A DNA stretch of 46,950 bases, taken from NCBI GenBank assembly GCA_947381965.1, contig CANCXX010000035.1, positions 1 to 46,950 of the forward strand, written 5' to 3'. This DNA is from an uncultured bacterium. Lineage in GTDB: Bacteria; Bacillota; Clostridia; Lachnospirales; Lachnospiraceae. Position numbers and translations under genes: made by a program. Under the pieces are notes generated by a model, which saw only the letters and a list, made by a program, of their open reading frames with translations, was not told the DNA's origin and did not search any database. Below are positions 15,911 to 24,227 of this stretch, in pieces (the first letter of the stretch is position 1; every line of letters starts with the position of its first letter).

Positions 15911-16804
15911 ATGGATAAGGATATGCAGGAAGTTTTAAAAAAGGCGGAGGTTTTAATTGAAGCTCTTCCTTATATACAGAAATTTAACCGAAAAATTATT
16001 GTTGTAAAATACGGCGGTTCCGCCATGAGCAATGAGGAACTGCAAAAAAATGTGATTAAGGATGTAACATTGCTTAAGCTGGTAGGCTTTAAGCCCATTA
16101 TTGTTCATGGCGGCGGTAAGGAAATCAGCCGCTGGGTTGGAAAAGTAGGAAAGGAAGCACAGTTTATAAACGGTCTTCGCGTAACAGATGATGAAACCAT
16201 GGAGATTGCGGAGATGGTGCTTGGCCGGGTAAACAAAAGACTGGTTGCCATGGTGCAGGAGCTGGGGGTAAAGGCAGTTGGAATCAGCGGCAAAGACGGC
16301 GGACTGATTGGCGTGGAAAAGAAATACGCCGATGGGCAGGATATAGGTTATGTGGGTGAAATTACGAATATAAATCCTAAAATTCTCTATGACCTTCTGG
16401 AAAAAGATTTTCTGCCAATTGTGGCCCCGGTTGGACTGGATGAAGACTTCATTACCTATAATATTAATGCGGATGATGCCGCCTGTGCCATTGCAAAGGC
16501 GGTTGGTGCGGATAAGCTGGTATTCCTAACCGATATTGAAGGATTGTACAAAGATATTAATGATAAAAGCACTTTTATTCCAAGAATTACAGTTTCCGGT
16601 GCGGACGCCCTGATTGGGGAGGGAATGATTGGGGGCGGGATGCTGCCTAAGCTTGCCGGATGTACTTCCGCTGTAAAAAACGGTGTCAACAAGGTGCATA
16701 TTCTGGACGGAAGAATTCCCCATTGCCTTCTTTTGGAAATTTTCACCAATGAAGGTGTGGGAACTATGATTTTGCGGGATGAGGACAAAACCTTTTACGA
16801 ATGA
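15911..16804 (+). CDS. argB: Acetylglutamate kinase
   Basis: Phosphorylates N-acetylglutamate, the second step of arginine synthesis. The protein has 297 residues with the amino-acid-kinase blocks KYGGSAM (ATP lysine), [11 protein letters not shown] (substrate loop), [30 protein letters not shown] and GGGMLPKL. An N-terminal helix ([15 protein letters not shown]) precedes the core. That helix is typical of hexameric, arginine-feedback-inhibited forms, which fits the cyclic ArgJ pathway where this step is the control point; inhibition here is inferred. AGGAG lies 7-8 nt before the ATG. Confidence 0.96.
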   Translation: MDKDMQEVLKKAEVLIEALPYIQKFNRKIIVVKYGGSAMSNEELQKNVIKDVTLLKLVGFKPIIVHGGGKEISRWVGKVGKEAQFINGLRVTDDETMEIAEMVLGRVNKRLVAMVQELGVKAVGISGKDGGLIGVEKKYADGQDIGYVGEITNINPKILYDLLEKDFLPIVAPVGLDEDFITYNINADDAACAIAKAVGADKLVFLTDIEGLYKDINDKSTFIPRITVSGADALIGEGMIGGGMLPKLAGCTSAVKNGVNKVHILDGRIPHCLLLEIFTNEGVGTMILRDEDKTFYE

Positions 16805-16830
16805 AACAGGCAGATGGGAGGTAAATGAAA

Positions 16831-18030
16831 ATGGACAGCATGAAGCAGTATATTGAGGATGCAGAAAAGTCGCTGCTGCACACCTATAACCGTTATCAGG
16901 TGGTTTTGGATAAAGGGGATGGGATGTATTTATATGATATAAATGGTAAAAAGTATCTGGATTTTTGTGCGGGAATTGCTGTGTTTGCTTTGGGCTATAA
17001 TAATAAAAAATACAATGATGCCTTGAAAAACCAGATTGACAAGTTGATTCATACATCCAATTATTATTACAATGTGCCGGCAATTACTGCTGCCCAAAAG
17101 CTGAAAAAAGCATCTGGTATGGATCGTGTATTTTTTACCAACAGCGGAGCGGAGGCTGTGGAAGGCGCCATAAAGACGGCACGGAAGTATGGGTATCTGA
17201 AAGACGGCAAAACAGATCATGAGATTATTGCCATGGAGCATTCTTTCCACGGACGTACCATGGGCGCTTTGTCCGTGACAGGAAATCCCAAATACAGGGA
17301 AGCTTTTGGCCCTATGATTGGCAATATACGGTTTGCAAAGATGAACGATTTCGAAAGCGTCCTTTCAAAGGTTACGGATAAAACCTGTGCCATTTTATTT
17401 GAAACCGTGCAGGGAGAGGGAGGCATTTTCCCGGCGGAGGAAGGTTTTTTAAAGCAGGTGAAGTCTCTTTGCCAGGAAAAGGATATTCTTTTAATTTTGG
17501 ACGAAATCCAGTGTGGAATGGGAAGGTGCGGCTCCATGTTTGCATGGCAGCGTTATGGTGTGAAACCGGATATTATGACATCGGCAAAGGCCCTTGGATG
17601 CGGTGTGCCGGTGGGAGCTTTTCTGCTTACGGAAAAAGTGGGACAAAATTCTCTTACCAGCGGCGACCATGGCACAACCTATGGAGGAAACCCTTTAGCG
17701 GCGGCGGCGATAAATATAGTACTTGATTTATTTGAAGAGAACCATATAATAGATAATGTAAAAGAAGCAGGAGCTTATCTTGAAGGTGCGCTTGATATGC
17801 TGACTGAGGAATATGATTGTATTGATACCAGACGGGGAATGGGACTGATGCAGGGACTTGTGTTTAATATGCCGGTGGGAGATATCATTGCCAGTGCGCT
17901 GGATAAGGGACTGATACTGATTAATGCTGGTCCTGACATTATCCGTTTTGTGCCGCCCCTTATTGTTACGAAAGCACATATAGATGAAATGCTGTCCATT
18001 TTAAAAACCTGTCTGGATGAAACTGTCTGA
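16831..18030 (+). CDS. argD: Acetylornithine aminotransferase
   Basis: PLP enzyme converting N-acetylglutamate semialdehyde to N-acetylornithine. The protein has 399 residues of class III aminotransferase fold: FTNSGAEAVEGAIK binds the cofactor phosphate, HSFHGRT stacks on PLP, ILDEIQCGMGR supplies the ring-contacting Asp, and Lys253 in SAKALGCG is the Schiff-base lysine. GGAGG is 9 nt before the ATG at 16831 but only 3 nt before the ATG at 16825, so the shorter form is preferred. It is the last gene of the argC operon; no argF follows. Confidence 0.95.
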   Translation: MDSMKQYIEDAEKSLLHTYNRYQVVLDKGDGMYLYDINGKKYLDFCAGIAVFALGYNNKKYNDALKNQIDKLIHTSNYYYNVPAITAAQKLKKASGMDRVFFTNSGAEAVEGAIKTARKYGYLKDGKTDHEIIAMEHSFHGRTMGALSVTGNPKYREAFGPMIGNIRFAKMNDFESVLSKVTDKTCAILFETVQGEGGIFPAEEGFLKQVKSLCQEKDILLILDEIQCGMGRCGSMFAWQRYGVKPDIMTSAKALGCGVPVGAFLLTEKVGQNSLTSGDHGTTYGGNPLAAAAINIVLDLFEENHIIDNVKEAGAYLEGALDMLTEEYDCIDTRRGMGLMQGLVFNMPVGDIIASALDKGLILINAGPDIIRFVPPLIVTKAHIDEMLSILKTCLDETV

Positions 18031-18096
18031 AAAATTGTCCTGGTGCGTGCTTTAAACAGTACCCCGGATAATGTTTTAATAGAAATGGAGTAAACG

Positions 18097-19593
18097 ATGG
18101 GTCTGAAAAAAAGACTGATAGCGGTGGGCGTCACAGCTTTGGCGGCGGCGCTTATCTTTGGTGTTGCAAAAGCGGGATGGGAAGTAAGCGGAAAGCAGGA
18201 GGAGACAATATTTTCAGGAGGAAAAGAAAGAGTTTATCTTTGGTATACGGATGAAGCCTTAACTTCCTATCTGGGCGGTGCGGCAATGAAGTATAATGAA
18301 AGCCATGAGGTGCGGGTAGTTCCGGTGCTGGAATCAGGGCTTGAATACCTGGAAAAAATTAACCATGCTTCCCTGGAGGGCAGCGGACCGGATCTTTATA
18401 TTTTAAGCCATGATATGCTTGAAAAAGCTTATCTTGCAGGACTTGCAGACGAGGTGACGCCGCCGGAAGAGGTTGCGGTGGAGGAGACTTATATAGGGAC
18501 AGGCCTGCAGGCTGTCAGCTATAAAGATAAGCTGTTTGGATATCCTTTTTATTTTGAAACAAGTGCACTGCTCTATAATAAAACTTATATGGAAGATATG
18601 GCGCAAAAGCAGCTGGAGGCGGAGGCAGACTTAGCAGAGGGCGAGGCCGCCCAGCAGCAGGCGGATGAGGCAGCGGCGGCAGGTATTTTGCAGGAGGGAA
18701 TGGAAAATACATGGGTGGAGAGCACAGATGGAGAGCCGTTTACGCAGGAGCAGATTGAGGCAAAGGCTAAGGAACTGCTTCCAGCCACCATTGAGGATAT
18801 CAGGAACTTTGCAGACAGCTACGATGCGCCGGAGCAGGTGGAAGGCGTCTTTAAATGGGACGTTACGGATATTTTTTATAATTATTTTTTTGTGGGAAAT
18901 GCCATTGATATGGGCGGTGAAGGCGGATGGGATACAGGGCGGATTGACATTTATAATCAGGATGCAATCAGAAACATGAAGGTCTATCAGGAGCTGAGCC
19001 AGTTCTTTTCCATAGATACAGGAGAAATAAATTATGATTTGGTTTTGGATGAATTTATGGCAGGGAAAATGGTATTTACCATAGCCACCACAGATGCAGT
19101 GTTTAAACTGGAACATGCAAAAGATGACGGATTGTTTGCCTATGATTATGATATTGCCCCTACACCGGATATTGACGGGGAGAAAAAAAGCAGGTCCCTT
19201 TCCATGACCAGCTGTGTTGTGATAAATAATTATTCAGAAAACAAAGAAACGGCAAATGATTTTGCCCATTTCCTGACAGCGGAATATAATGATATACTGT
19301 TTGCAAGGAGCGGAAAGGTTTCAGCGGCTAAGAATGTGGATTATGGTTATGAAGCGCTTGGAAGTTTTGCGAAGGAATATGAACAATCCATTTCCATGCC
19401 CAAAATGATTGAAACCAGTAATTTCTGGGTAAAACTGGAGGTGGCGTTTTCACAGATATGGAATGGAGCGGACCCAAATGAAAAGCTAAAAGGGTTGTCG
19501 GAGCAGATGATGGGACAGATAACCGGCAGTGCTTATGAGGAAGAATACCTGGAAGTGACTGAAGAAGAAAAAACTGAATATGCAGATGAATAA
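18097..19593 (+). CDS. Orphan ABC-type extracellular solute-binding protein
   Basis: Exported protein of 498 residues resembling family 1 (maltose-type) binding proteins: VYLWYTDEALTSYL at the start of the mature part, GSGPDLYILSHDML and GYPFYFETSALLYNKTY in lobe 1, FMAGKMVFTIATTDA in lobe 2. The N-terminus is a hydrophobic anchor (about 7-26) without a lipobox cysteine, unusual for a Firmicute binding protein. An Ala/Glu/Gln-rich insert (about 171-190) sits between lobes. No permease or ATPase genes are adjacent, so partner and ligand are unknown. TGGAG lies 7 nt before the ATG. Confidence 0.8.
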   Translation: MGLKKRLIAVGVTALAAALIFGVAKAGWEVSGKQEETIFSGGKERVYLWYTDEALTSYLGGAAMKYNESHEVRVVPVLESGLEYLEKINHASLEGSGPDLYILSHDMLEKAYLAGLADEVTPPEEVAVEETYIGTGLQAVSYKDKLFGYPFYFETSALLYNKTYMEDMAQKQLEAEADLAEGEAAQQQADEAAAAGILQEGMENTWVESTDGEPFTQEQIEAKAKELLPATIEDIRNFADSYDAPEQVEGVFKWDVTDIFYNYFFVGNAIDMGGEGGWDTGRIDIYNQDAIRNMKVYQELSQFFSIDTGEINYDLVLDEFMAGKMVFTIATTDAVFKLEHAKDDGLFAYDYDIAPTPDIDGEKKSRSLSMTSCVVINNYSENKETANDFAHFLTAEYNDILFARSGKVSAAKNVDYGYEALGSFAKEYEQSISMPKMIETSNFWVKLEVAFSQIWNGADPNEKLKGLSEQMMGQITGSAYEEEYLEVTEEEKTEYADE

Positions 19594-19633
19594 ATTTCCA
19601 ATTATATGGAGAAGATAAACCTATAAACCCGCT

Positions 19634-19700
19634 CCGGGAAGACGTCAGATAAAATAAACGTCTTCCCGGCCGGCGGAAGGAGGCTGAACTGTCCTTCAGC
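19634..19700. other. Two stem-loops between the binding protein and the YdcZ-type gene
   Basis: CCGGGAAGACGT (19634-19645) pairs perfectly with ACGTCTTCCCGG (19658-19669) around a 12-nt AT-rich loop. A second stem GCTGAA/TTCAGC (19683-19688, 19695-19700) follows. The first lacks a T-run but is strong enough to end or process the upstream transcript. A cis-regulatory leader for the transporter is an alternative; I recognise no riboswitch class. Confidence 0.55.
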
Positions 19701-19734
19701 GGGACCGGGAAAAGGTATTAAGGAGGTTCTTCAT

Positions 19735-20166
19735 ATGATTGGATTTTTTATTGCGCTTATTTCAGGTGCATTGATGAGTGTTCAAGGGGTATTTAACACA
19801 CAGGTGACAAAAGCCTCTACTATCTGGGTGGCAAATGCTTTTGTTCAGTTTACGGCGCTGTTGGTCTGTCTTGGCGCATGGCTTATCACAGATCGTTCGT
19901 CTTTCGGCGTTCTCACGAAAGTGGAGCCCAGGTACATGCTGCTTGGCGGTGCAATTGGCGCTTTTATCACATATACTGTAATCAAAAGTATGGACCTGTT
20001 AGGGCCTGCAAAAGCAGTGATGCTGATTGTGGTGGCACAGCTTCTTGTGGCATATGTGATAGAACTTTTTGGATGGTTTGGGGTGGACAAACAGCCTTTT
20101 GAATGGAAAAAAGTTATTGGAATGCTGGCTGCAATTGCAGGAATTATAATCTTTAAATGGGAATAA
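19735..20166 (+). CDS. DMT superfamily transporter, YdcZ/DUF606 type
   Basis: Membrane protein of 143 residues with five hydrophobic helices (about 2-20, 33-52, 66-85, 91-112 and 125-141). The N-terminal ISGALMSVQGVFNTQV and the end MLAAIAGIIIFKW fit the half-size DUF606 proteins of the drug/metabolite transporter superfamily, which probably act as dimers. The substrate is unknown. AAGGAGG sits 9 nt before the ATG. It follows two stem-loops and precedes the comEA promoter, so it may be its own unit. Confidence 0.8.
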   Translation: MIGFFIALISGALMSVQGVFNTQVTKASTIWVANAFVQFTALLVCLGAWLITDRSSFGVLTKVEPRYMLLGGAIGAFITYTVIKSMDLLGPAKAVMLIVVAQLLVAYVIELFGWFGVDKQPFEWKKVIGMLAAIAGIIIFKWE

Positions 20167-20183
20167 AATTAATAAACTTTGGC

Positions 20184-20212
20184 TTGTCAAGTGTATGAAT
20201 TTACTTTACAAT
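20184..20212 (+). promoter_or_regulatory. Promoter of the comEA-comEC-holA cluster
   Basis: TTGTCA (20184-20189) and TACAAT (20207-20212) with a 17-bp spacer. The predicted transcript starts near 20219, about 45 nt before the comEA GTG. Later genes in the cluster have only short gaps, so this could drive the whole run. Confidence 0.6.
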
Positions 20213-20262
20213 AAAATGGTATCGTTATAAGGGGCTTTTCTGTTTAGGAAAAGGAGATAACG

Positions 20263-20967
20263 GTGAAAATTAATAAGATAAAAACAGCTGCAGGACTTTT
20301 TACTATAATTTTTAGTATCCTTTTAGGGTGCGGGAGAAGGGAAAGCGGACAGGAAATACTGCTCCTGCCAGTGGAGGAGGAAACCGGCAAAATGACGAAG
20401 GAGCCGGAGAATTTGGCGAATGGGCCGCTTTCTGCGGAAGATGAAAATGAAAAAGATGCTGCGGAAAGGATACTGGAGCAGGGCGGACAAAGGGAGAATG
20501 TCCCCCAAAGGGACTGTGTGGTACATATCTGTGGAGCGGTGAAAAATCCAGGCATTTATGTGATGACGGAAGGAAACCGGATATTCCAGGCTGTTGAAAT
20601 GGCAGGCGGCTTTCGGGAGGACGCAGATCAGGATTACCTGAATCAGGCGGATCTTCTCACTGATGGGAGCAGGGTATATATTCCCACCAAAGAGGAAGTG
20701 GAAGAGGCTGGAGGCGGAAAGCTTTTATACGCCGGGAATGGAAACGGCCAGACGGAAGATGCAAAAGTGAGTTCTTCTCTTGTGAATATTAACACGGCAG
20801 GGGAAGATTTATTATGCACATTAAGCGGTGTAGGCAGCAGCAGGGCCAAAAGCATTATTGCTTACCGGGAGCAAAACGGCGCTTTTAAGAAGATAGAAGA
20901 CATTATGAACGTTGAAGGGATAAAAGATGGGTTGTTCCAAAAAATAAAGGACAGCATTACGGTTTAA
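20263..20967 (+). CDS. comEA: ComEA-like DNA-binding protein, predicted lipoprotein
   Basis: Protein of 234 residues. In ComEA-type DNA uptake it would hold double-stranded DNA at the cell surface. After a short signal sequence a lipobox-like SILLGC ends near residue 23, suggesting a lipid anchor instead of the usual transmembrane helix. An acidic linker is followed by an SLBB domain (VHICGAVKNPGIYVM through SRVYIPT, about 86-146) and a C-terminal helix-hairpin-helix pair (VNINTAGEDLLCTLSGVGSSRAKSII, about 174-199). The start is GTG with AGGAG 6-7 nt upstream. A response regulator follows instead of comEC. Confidence 0.88.
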   Translation: MKINKIKTAAGLFTIIFSILLGCGRRESGQEILLLPVEEETGKMTKEPENLANGPLSAEDENEKDAAERILEQGGQRENVPQRDCVVHICGAVKNPGIYVMTEGNRIFQAVEMAGGFREDADQDYLNQADLLTDGSRVYIPTKEEVEEAGGGKLLYAGNGNGQTEDAKVSSSLVNINTAGEDLLCTLSGVGSSRAKSIIAYREQNGAFKKIEDIMNVEGIKDGLFQKIKDSITV

Positions 20968-20990
20968 AAAATAAAACAGGGGTGTGAAAT

Positions 20991-21671
20991 ATGGCAAAAA
21001 GGGTGTTGGTAGTTGACGATGAAAAGCTGATTGTGAAGGGAATCCGCTTTAGTCTGGAGCAGGACGGGATGGAAGTGGATTGTGCATACGACGGGGAAGA
21101 AGCGCTGGAGATGATTAAGGGAAAAGCGTATGATATCATTCTTCTGGACGTTATGCTTCCCAGATTGAACGGATTTGAAGTCTGCCAGCAGGTCAGGGAG
21201 TTTTCCAGTGTCCCAATTGTTATGCTCACGGCGAAAGGGGAGGATATGGACAAGATTCTTGGCCTGGAATACGGAGCAGACGATTATATTATCAAGCCCT
21301 TTAATATTCTGGAGGTTAAGGCCAGAATCAAAGCCATTATAAGGCGTACGTCTCCAAAGCCTAAAGAAGCGGCAAAGGTGATAGAGAGCGGCGACATGAA
21401 GCTTGACTGCGATGGCAGGCGGGTTTATGTATCAGGAAAAGAAATTAATTTAACTGCCAAGGAATTTGAGCTGTTGGAACTTCTTGTAGTAAATGCCAAC
21501 AAAGTGTTTGGCAGGGAAAACCTGCTAAAGCTTGTGTGGGGAAATGATTATCCGGGTGATGTGCGTACAGTGGATGTGCATATCAGAAGGCTTCGTGAGA
21601 AAATCGAAGAAAATCCCTCTGAGCCTAAATATGTACATACCAAGTGGGGCGTAGGGTATTATTTCGCATAA
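20991..21671 (+). CDS. OmpR/PhoB-type response regulator
   Basis: Protein of 226 residues: a receiver domain (about 3-116) with acidic pocket VDDE, phosphoacceptor Asp53 in LLDVMLP, Thr80 and Lys102, then a winged-helix DNA-binding domain (about 130-225) with the INLTAKEFELL and TVDVHIRRLREK segments. Overall similarity is to WalR/PhoP-like regulators. It is followed by its cognate kinase after 113 nt and lies between comEA and comEC, so it may respond to an envelope signal. The target genes are unknown. Confidence 0.93.
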   Translation: MAKRVLVVDDEKLIVKGIRFSLEQDGMEVDCAYDGEEALEMIKGKAYDIILLDVMLPRLNGFEVCQQVREFSSVPIVMLTAKGEDMDKILGLEYGADDYIIKPFNILEVKARIKAIIRRTSPKPKEAAKVIESGDMKLDCDGRRVYVSGKEINLTAKEFELLELLVVNANKVFGRENLLKLVWGNDYPGDVRTVDVHIRRLREKIEENPSEPKYVHTKWGVGYYFA

Positions 21672-21784
21672 GATTTTGTCTGGACGGGTATCTGCGCCGG
21701 CCTTTAGCTGGCGCTACAGTATACGTTTTATAAATACTGGTTTTTATAGTACTTTTAACAGGCAGGGAATTGTTGGAAGGCTGC

Positions 21785-23272
21785 ATGATAAATATGGCTG
21801 ATATAAAAGCATTTCTAAAAAATAATAAATTGATGCGGAGTCTGAAGTTCCGCTTATTTGTCATTATGTTTCTTATGGGAATGGTGCCCAGCGTTTTTAT
21901 GCGGGCAGGTATTCTTGAAAATTATGAAAGCCGGGCGGTGGAGGTGCGCACTTCTGATGTACAGACTCAGCTTCGGATTATTGCAAATCATTTGATTACC
22001 TATAATTATTTACAGGATACCTCCTCAGAGGTGATAGGGGCAGAGCTTGAGCAGCTTTCTAATCTGTACAATGGGCGTGTTCTTATTATTAACGGAAATC
22101 TGAAAATCGTGAAGGATACCTATGGCATCAGTGAAGGAAAGACGATTATTTCTGAGGAAGTTATCCGGTGCATGAAAGGGACCAATACAGTCAATTATGA
22201 TGAGGTAAATGGTTTTATTGAACTGACCATACCAATTGTGGAGACAGTATCGGCCCAGACTGCCACAGCGGAACTGCCTGTGGGAACGGAATTGGTAAGA
22301 GGCGTGATGCTTACCAGTGTGTCTACAGATACCATTATCAATACAATTGATATTTTAAGCCGGAAGGCAGTCATTATGGAAATTATTATGGTGGTATGTA
22401 TTTTTGCCCTTGCCCTTATACTGGTGCAGATTCTTATTCATCCTTTTGAGCGGATAACCAGAGCCATCAGCGAGGTAAAGGCGGGATATACCAATGAACC
22501 TATTTCAGTACCGGATTATCTGGAAACAGAGCATATTGTAGATGCGTTTAACAGTCTGCTGGAAAGAATGAAATCGCTGGATGATTCCAGAAAAGAGTTT
22601 GTTGCCAATGTGTCCCATGAATTAAAAACACCTATTACATCGGTGAAGGTTCTGGCAGACTCCCTTTTAGCCCAGCCGGATGTGCCAGCGGAGCTTTATC
22701 ATGAATTTATGAAGGATATTGCGGAAGAGGTTGAGAGGGAAGATAAAATTATCAACGACCTTTTAGCGCTGGTGAAGATGGAAAAATCAGCTGCTACATT
22801 AAATGTGGGGGTAGTCAATATTAATGAATTGTTAGAGATTATTTTAAAAAGGCTCCGTCCCATAGCAAGGAAAAAGAACATAGAAATGACGCTGATTAGC
22901 AAACGGGAAGTTGTGGCGGAAGTGGATGAAGTGAAAATGTCGCTGATTTTAACCAATCTGGTTGAAAATGCCATTAAATATAATCGGGAACAGGGGGGAG
23001 TGGAGGTAACTCTTGACGCGGATCACCAGTTTTTTACCGTACAGGTGGCTGATACGGGAATTGGCATTCCGGAGGAGGCCATTCATCATATATATGAGCG
23101 TTTTTACCGTGCGGATAAGTCCCATTCCAAGGAAATTGGCGGCACCGGGCTGGGACTTGCCATTACAAGGAGTGCGATTCTTCTGCACAGAGGTTCCATA
23201 AAGGTAGAAAGTAAGGTTGGAGAAGGGTCTGTGTTTACTGTAAAGATACCACTTACCAGAGTTTTAGTGTAA
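21785..23272 (+). CDS. Membrane sensor histidine kinase
   Basis: Protein of 495 residues: membrane helices at about 22-42 and 196-218 enclose an extracellular sensor domain of about 150 residues, followed by a HAMP segment, the H-box VANVSHELKTPITSVK with His278, the N-box NLVENAIKYN and G-boxes DTGIGIPEE and GGTGLGLAI. The layout matches WalK/PhoR-like kinases but without an obvious PAS domain. The ATG at 21785 is chosen because GGAAGG precedes it by 4 nt; the TTG at 21770 lacks a box. It pairs with the preceding regulator and is 16 nt from the GerMN lipoprotein gene. Confidence 0.92.
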   Translation: MINMADIKAFLKNNKLMRSLKFRLFVIMFLMGMVPSVFMRAGILENYESRAVEVRTSDVQTQLRIIANHLITYNYLQDTSSEVIGAELEQLSNLYNGRVLIINGNLKIVKDTYGISEGKTIISEEVIRCMKGTNTVNYDEVNGFIELTIPIVETVSAQTATAELPVGTELVRGVMLTSVSTDTIINTIDILSRKAVIMEIIMVVCIFALALILVQILIHPFERITRAISEVKAGYTNEPISVPDYLETEHIVDAFNSLLERMKSLDDSRKEFVANVSHELKTPITSVKVLADSLLAQPDVPAELYHEFMKDIAEEVEREDKIINDLLALVKMEKSAATLNVGVVNINELLEIILKRLRPIARKKNIEMTLISKREVVAEVDEVKMSLILTNLVENAIKYNREQGGVEVTLDADHQFFTVQVADTGIGIPEEAIHHIYERFYRADKSHSKEIGGTGLGLAITRSAILLHRGSIKVESKVGEGSVFTVKIPLTRVLV

Positions 23273-23288
23273 AGGAGCAGACATCGCT

Positions 23289-24209
23289 TTGAAAAAAAAG
23301 GGAAAGTATCTTTTTCTGCTGTTGCTTATGACGGCTGTTGTTTGTGCCTGCAGTATGCAGGATACTGACCAGCAGGGAAGGGTCTATAAAATTTATTATG
23401 TAAATAATGAAGAGACAGGAATTTCGCCTTATGAATATGTAACTGAGACAACGGACCAGAGCGCGCTTATCAAGGAGCTATTGGAACAGCTTGGAATGGC
23501 TTCTGACAGACTGGAATATAAAGCGCCTTTATCAGGTGCCTTCCGTCTGCTGGATCATAATATATCCAAGGATCAGCTTATCTTAAATTTTGATGAAAAT
23601 TATATGTGGCAGCCTGTAACAACAGAGGTGCTGGTACGGGCAGCTATTGTCAGAACACTGACACAAATAGAAGGGATACAGTATGTGTCCTTTCAGGTGA
23701 GGACAGAGCCCTTGATGGATGCTTCGGGAACTGTTGTCGGGATTATGAATGCGGATATGTTTGTTGACAATGCAGGAAATGAGATCAATGCCTATGAAAA
23801 GGTAAAGCTGACCCTATATCTGGCCAATGAAAGAGGGGATGGATTAAAAACTGTGACCCGGTCAGTGGTTTACAGCAGTAATATTTCTATGGAAAGGCTG
23901 GTAGTGGAGCAGCTGATTGCGGGGCCAGGTGAAAGTGAGAATGTTTATCCCACAATAAACCCAGGCACAAAGATTATCAGTGTCAATGTAAAAGACGGGA
24001 TCTGCTATGTGGACCTTGACAGTGCTTTTCTGACACAGCTTTACAACGTAACTTCAGGTGTTACCATTTATTCTCTCACCAATTCGCTGGTGGAGCTGCC
24101 GAATATAAACAAGGTGCAAATATCTATTAACGGAAGCACCAATGTTAATTACAAAGAAAATATCAGCCTTGCCACTGTGTTTGAGAGAAATCTGGAACTG
24201 GTGTCATAA
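23289..24209 (+). CDS. GerMN-domain lipoprotein
   Basis: Protein of 306 residues with a lipoprotein signal (hydrophobic FLLLLMTAVVCAC, lipobox cysteine about 20-22) and two tandem GerMN domains (about 55-150 and 180-290), recognised by LILNFDENYMW / YVDLDSAFL strands and the repeated pattern of helix, LVVEQLIAGPG and conserved terminal strands. GerM proteins bind or tether peptidoglycan in sporulation and germination; clostridial copies next to two-component systems may act as envelope sensors, which is an inference. It starts at TTG with AAAGGAG about 11 nt upstream. Confidence 0.85.
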   Translation: MKKKGKYLFLLLLMTAVVCACSMQDTDQQGRVYKIYYVNNEETGISPYEYVTETTDQSALIKELLEQLGMASDRLEYKAPLSGAFRLLDHNISKDQLILNFDENYMWQPVTTEVLVRAAIVRTLTQIEGIQYVSFQVRTEPLMDASGTVVGIMNADMFVDNAGNEINAYEKVKLTLYLANERGDGLKTVTRSVVYSSNISMERLVVEQLIAGPGESENVYPTINPGTKIISVNVKDGICYVDLDSAFLTQLYNVTSGVTIYSLTNSLVELPNINKVQISINGSTNVNYKENISLATVFERNLELVS

Positions 24210-24227
24210 AGACAGAAAGGACAATAT

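Noticed and set aside
19594-19734. Guanidine-type (ykkC or mini-ykkC) riboswitch before the DMT-superfamily gene
   Set aside because: The hairpin loops lack the ACGR signature and the GGG-ACG consensus, so the class is not supported.
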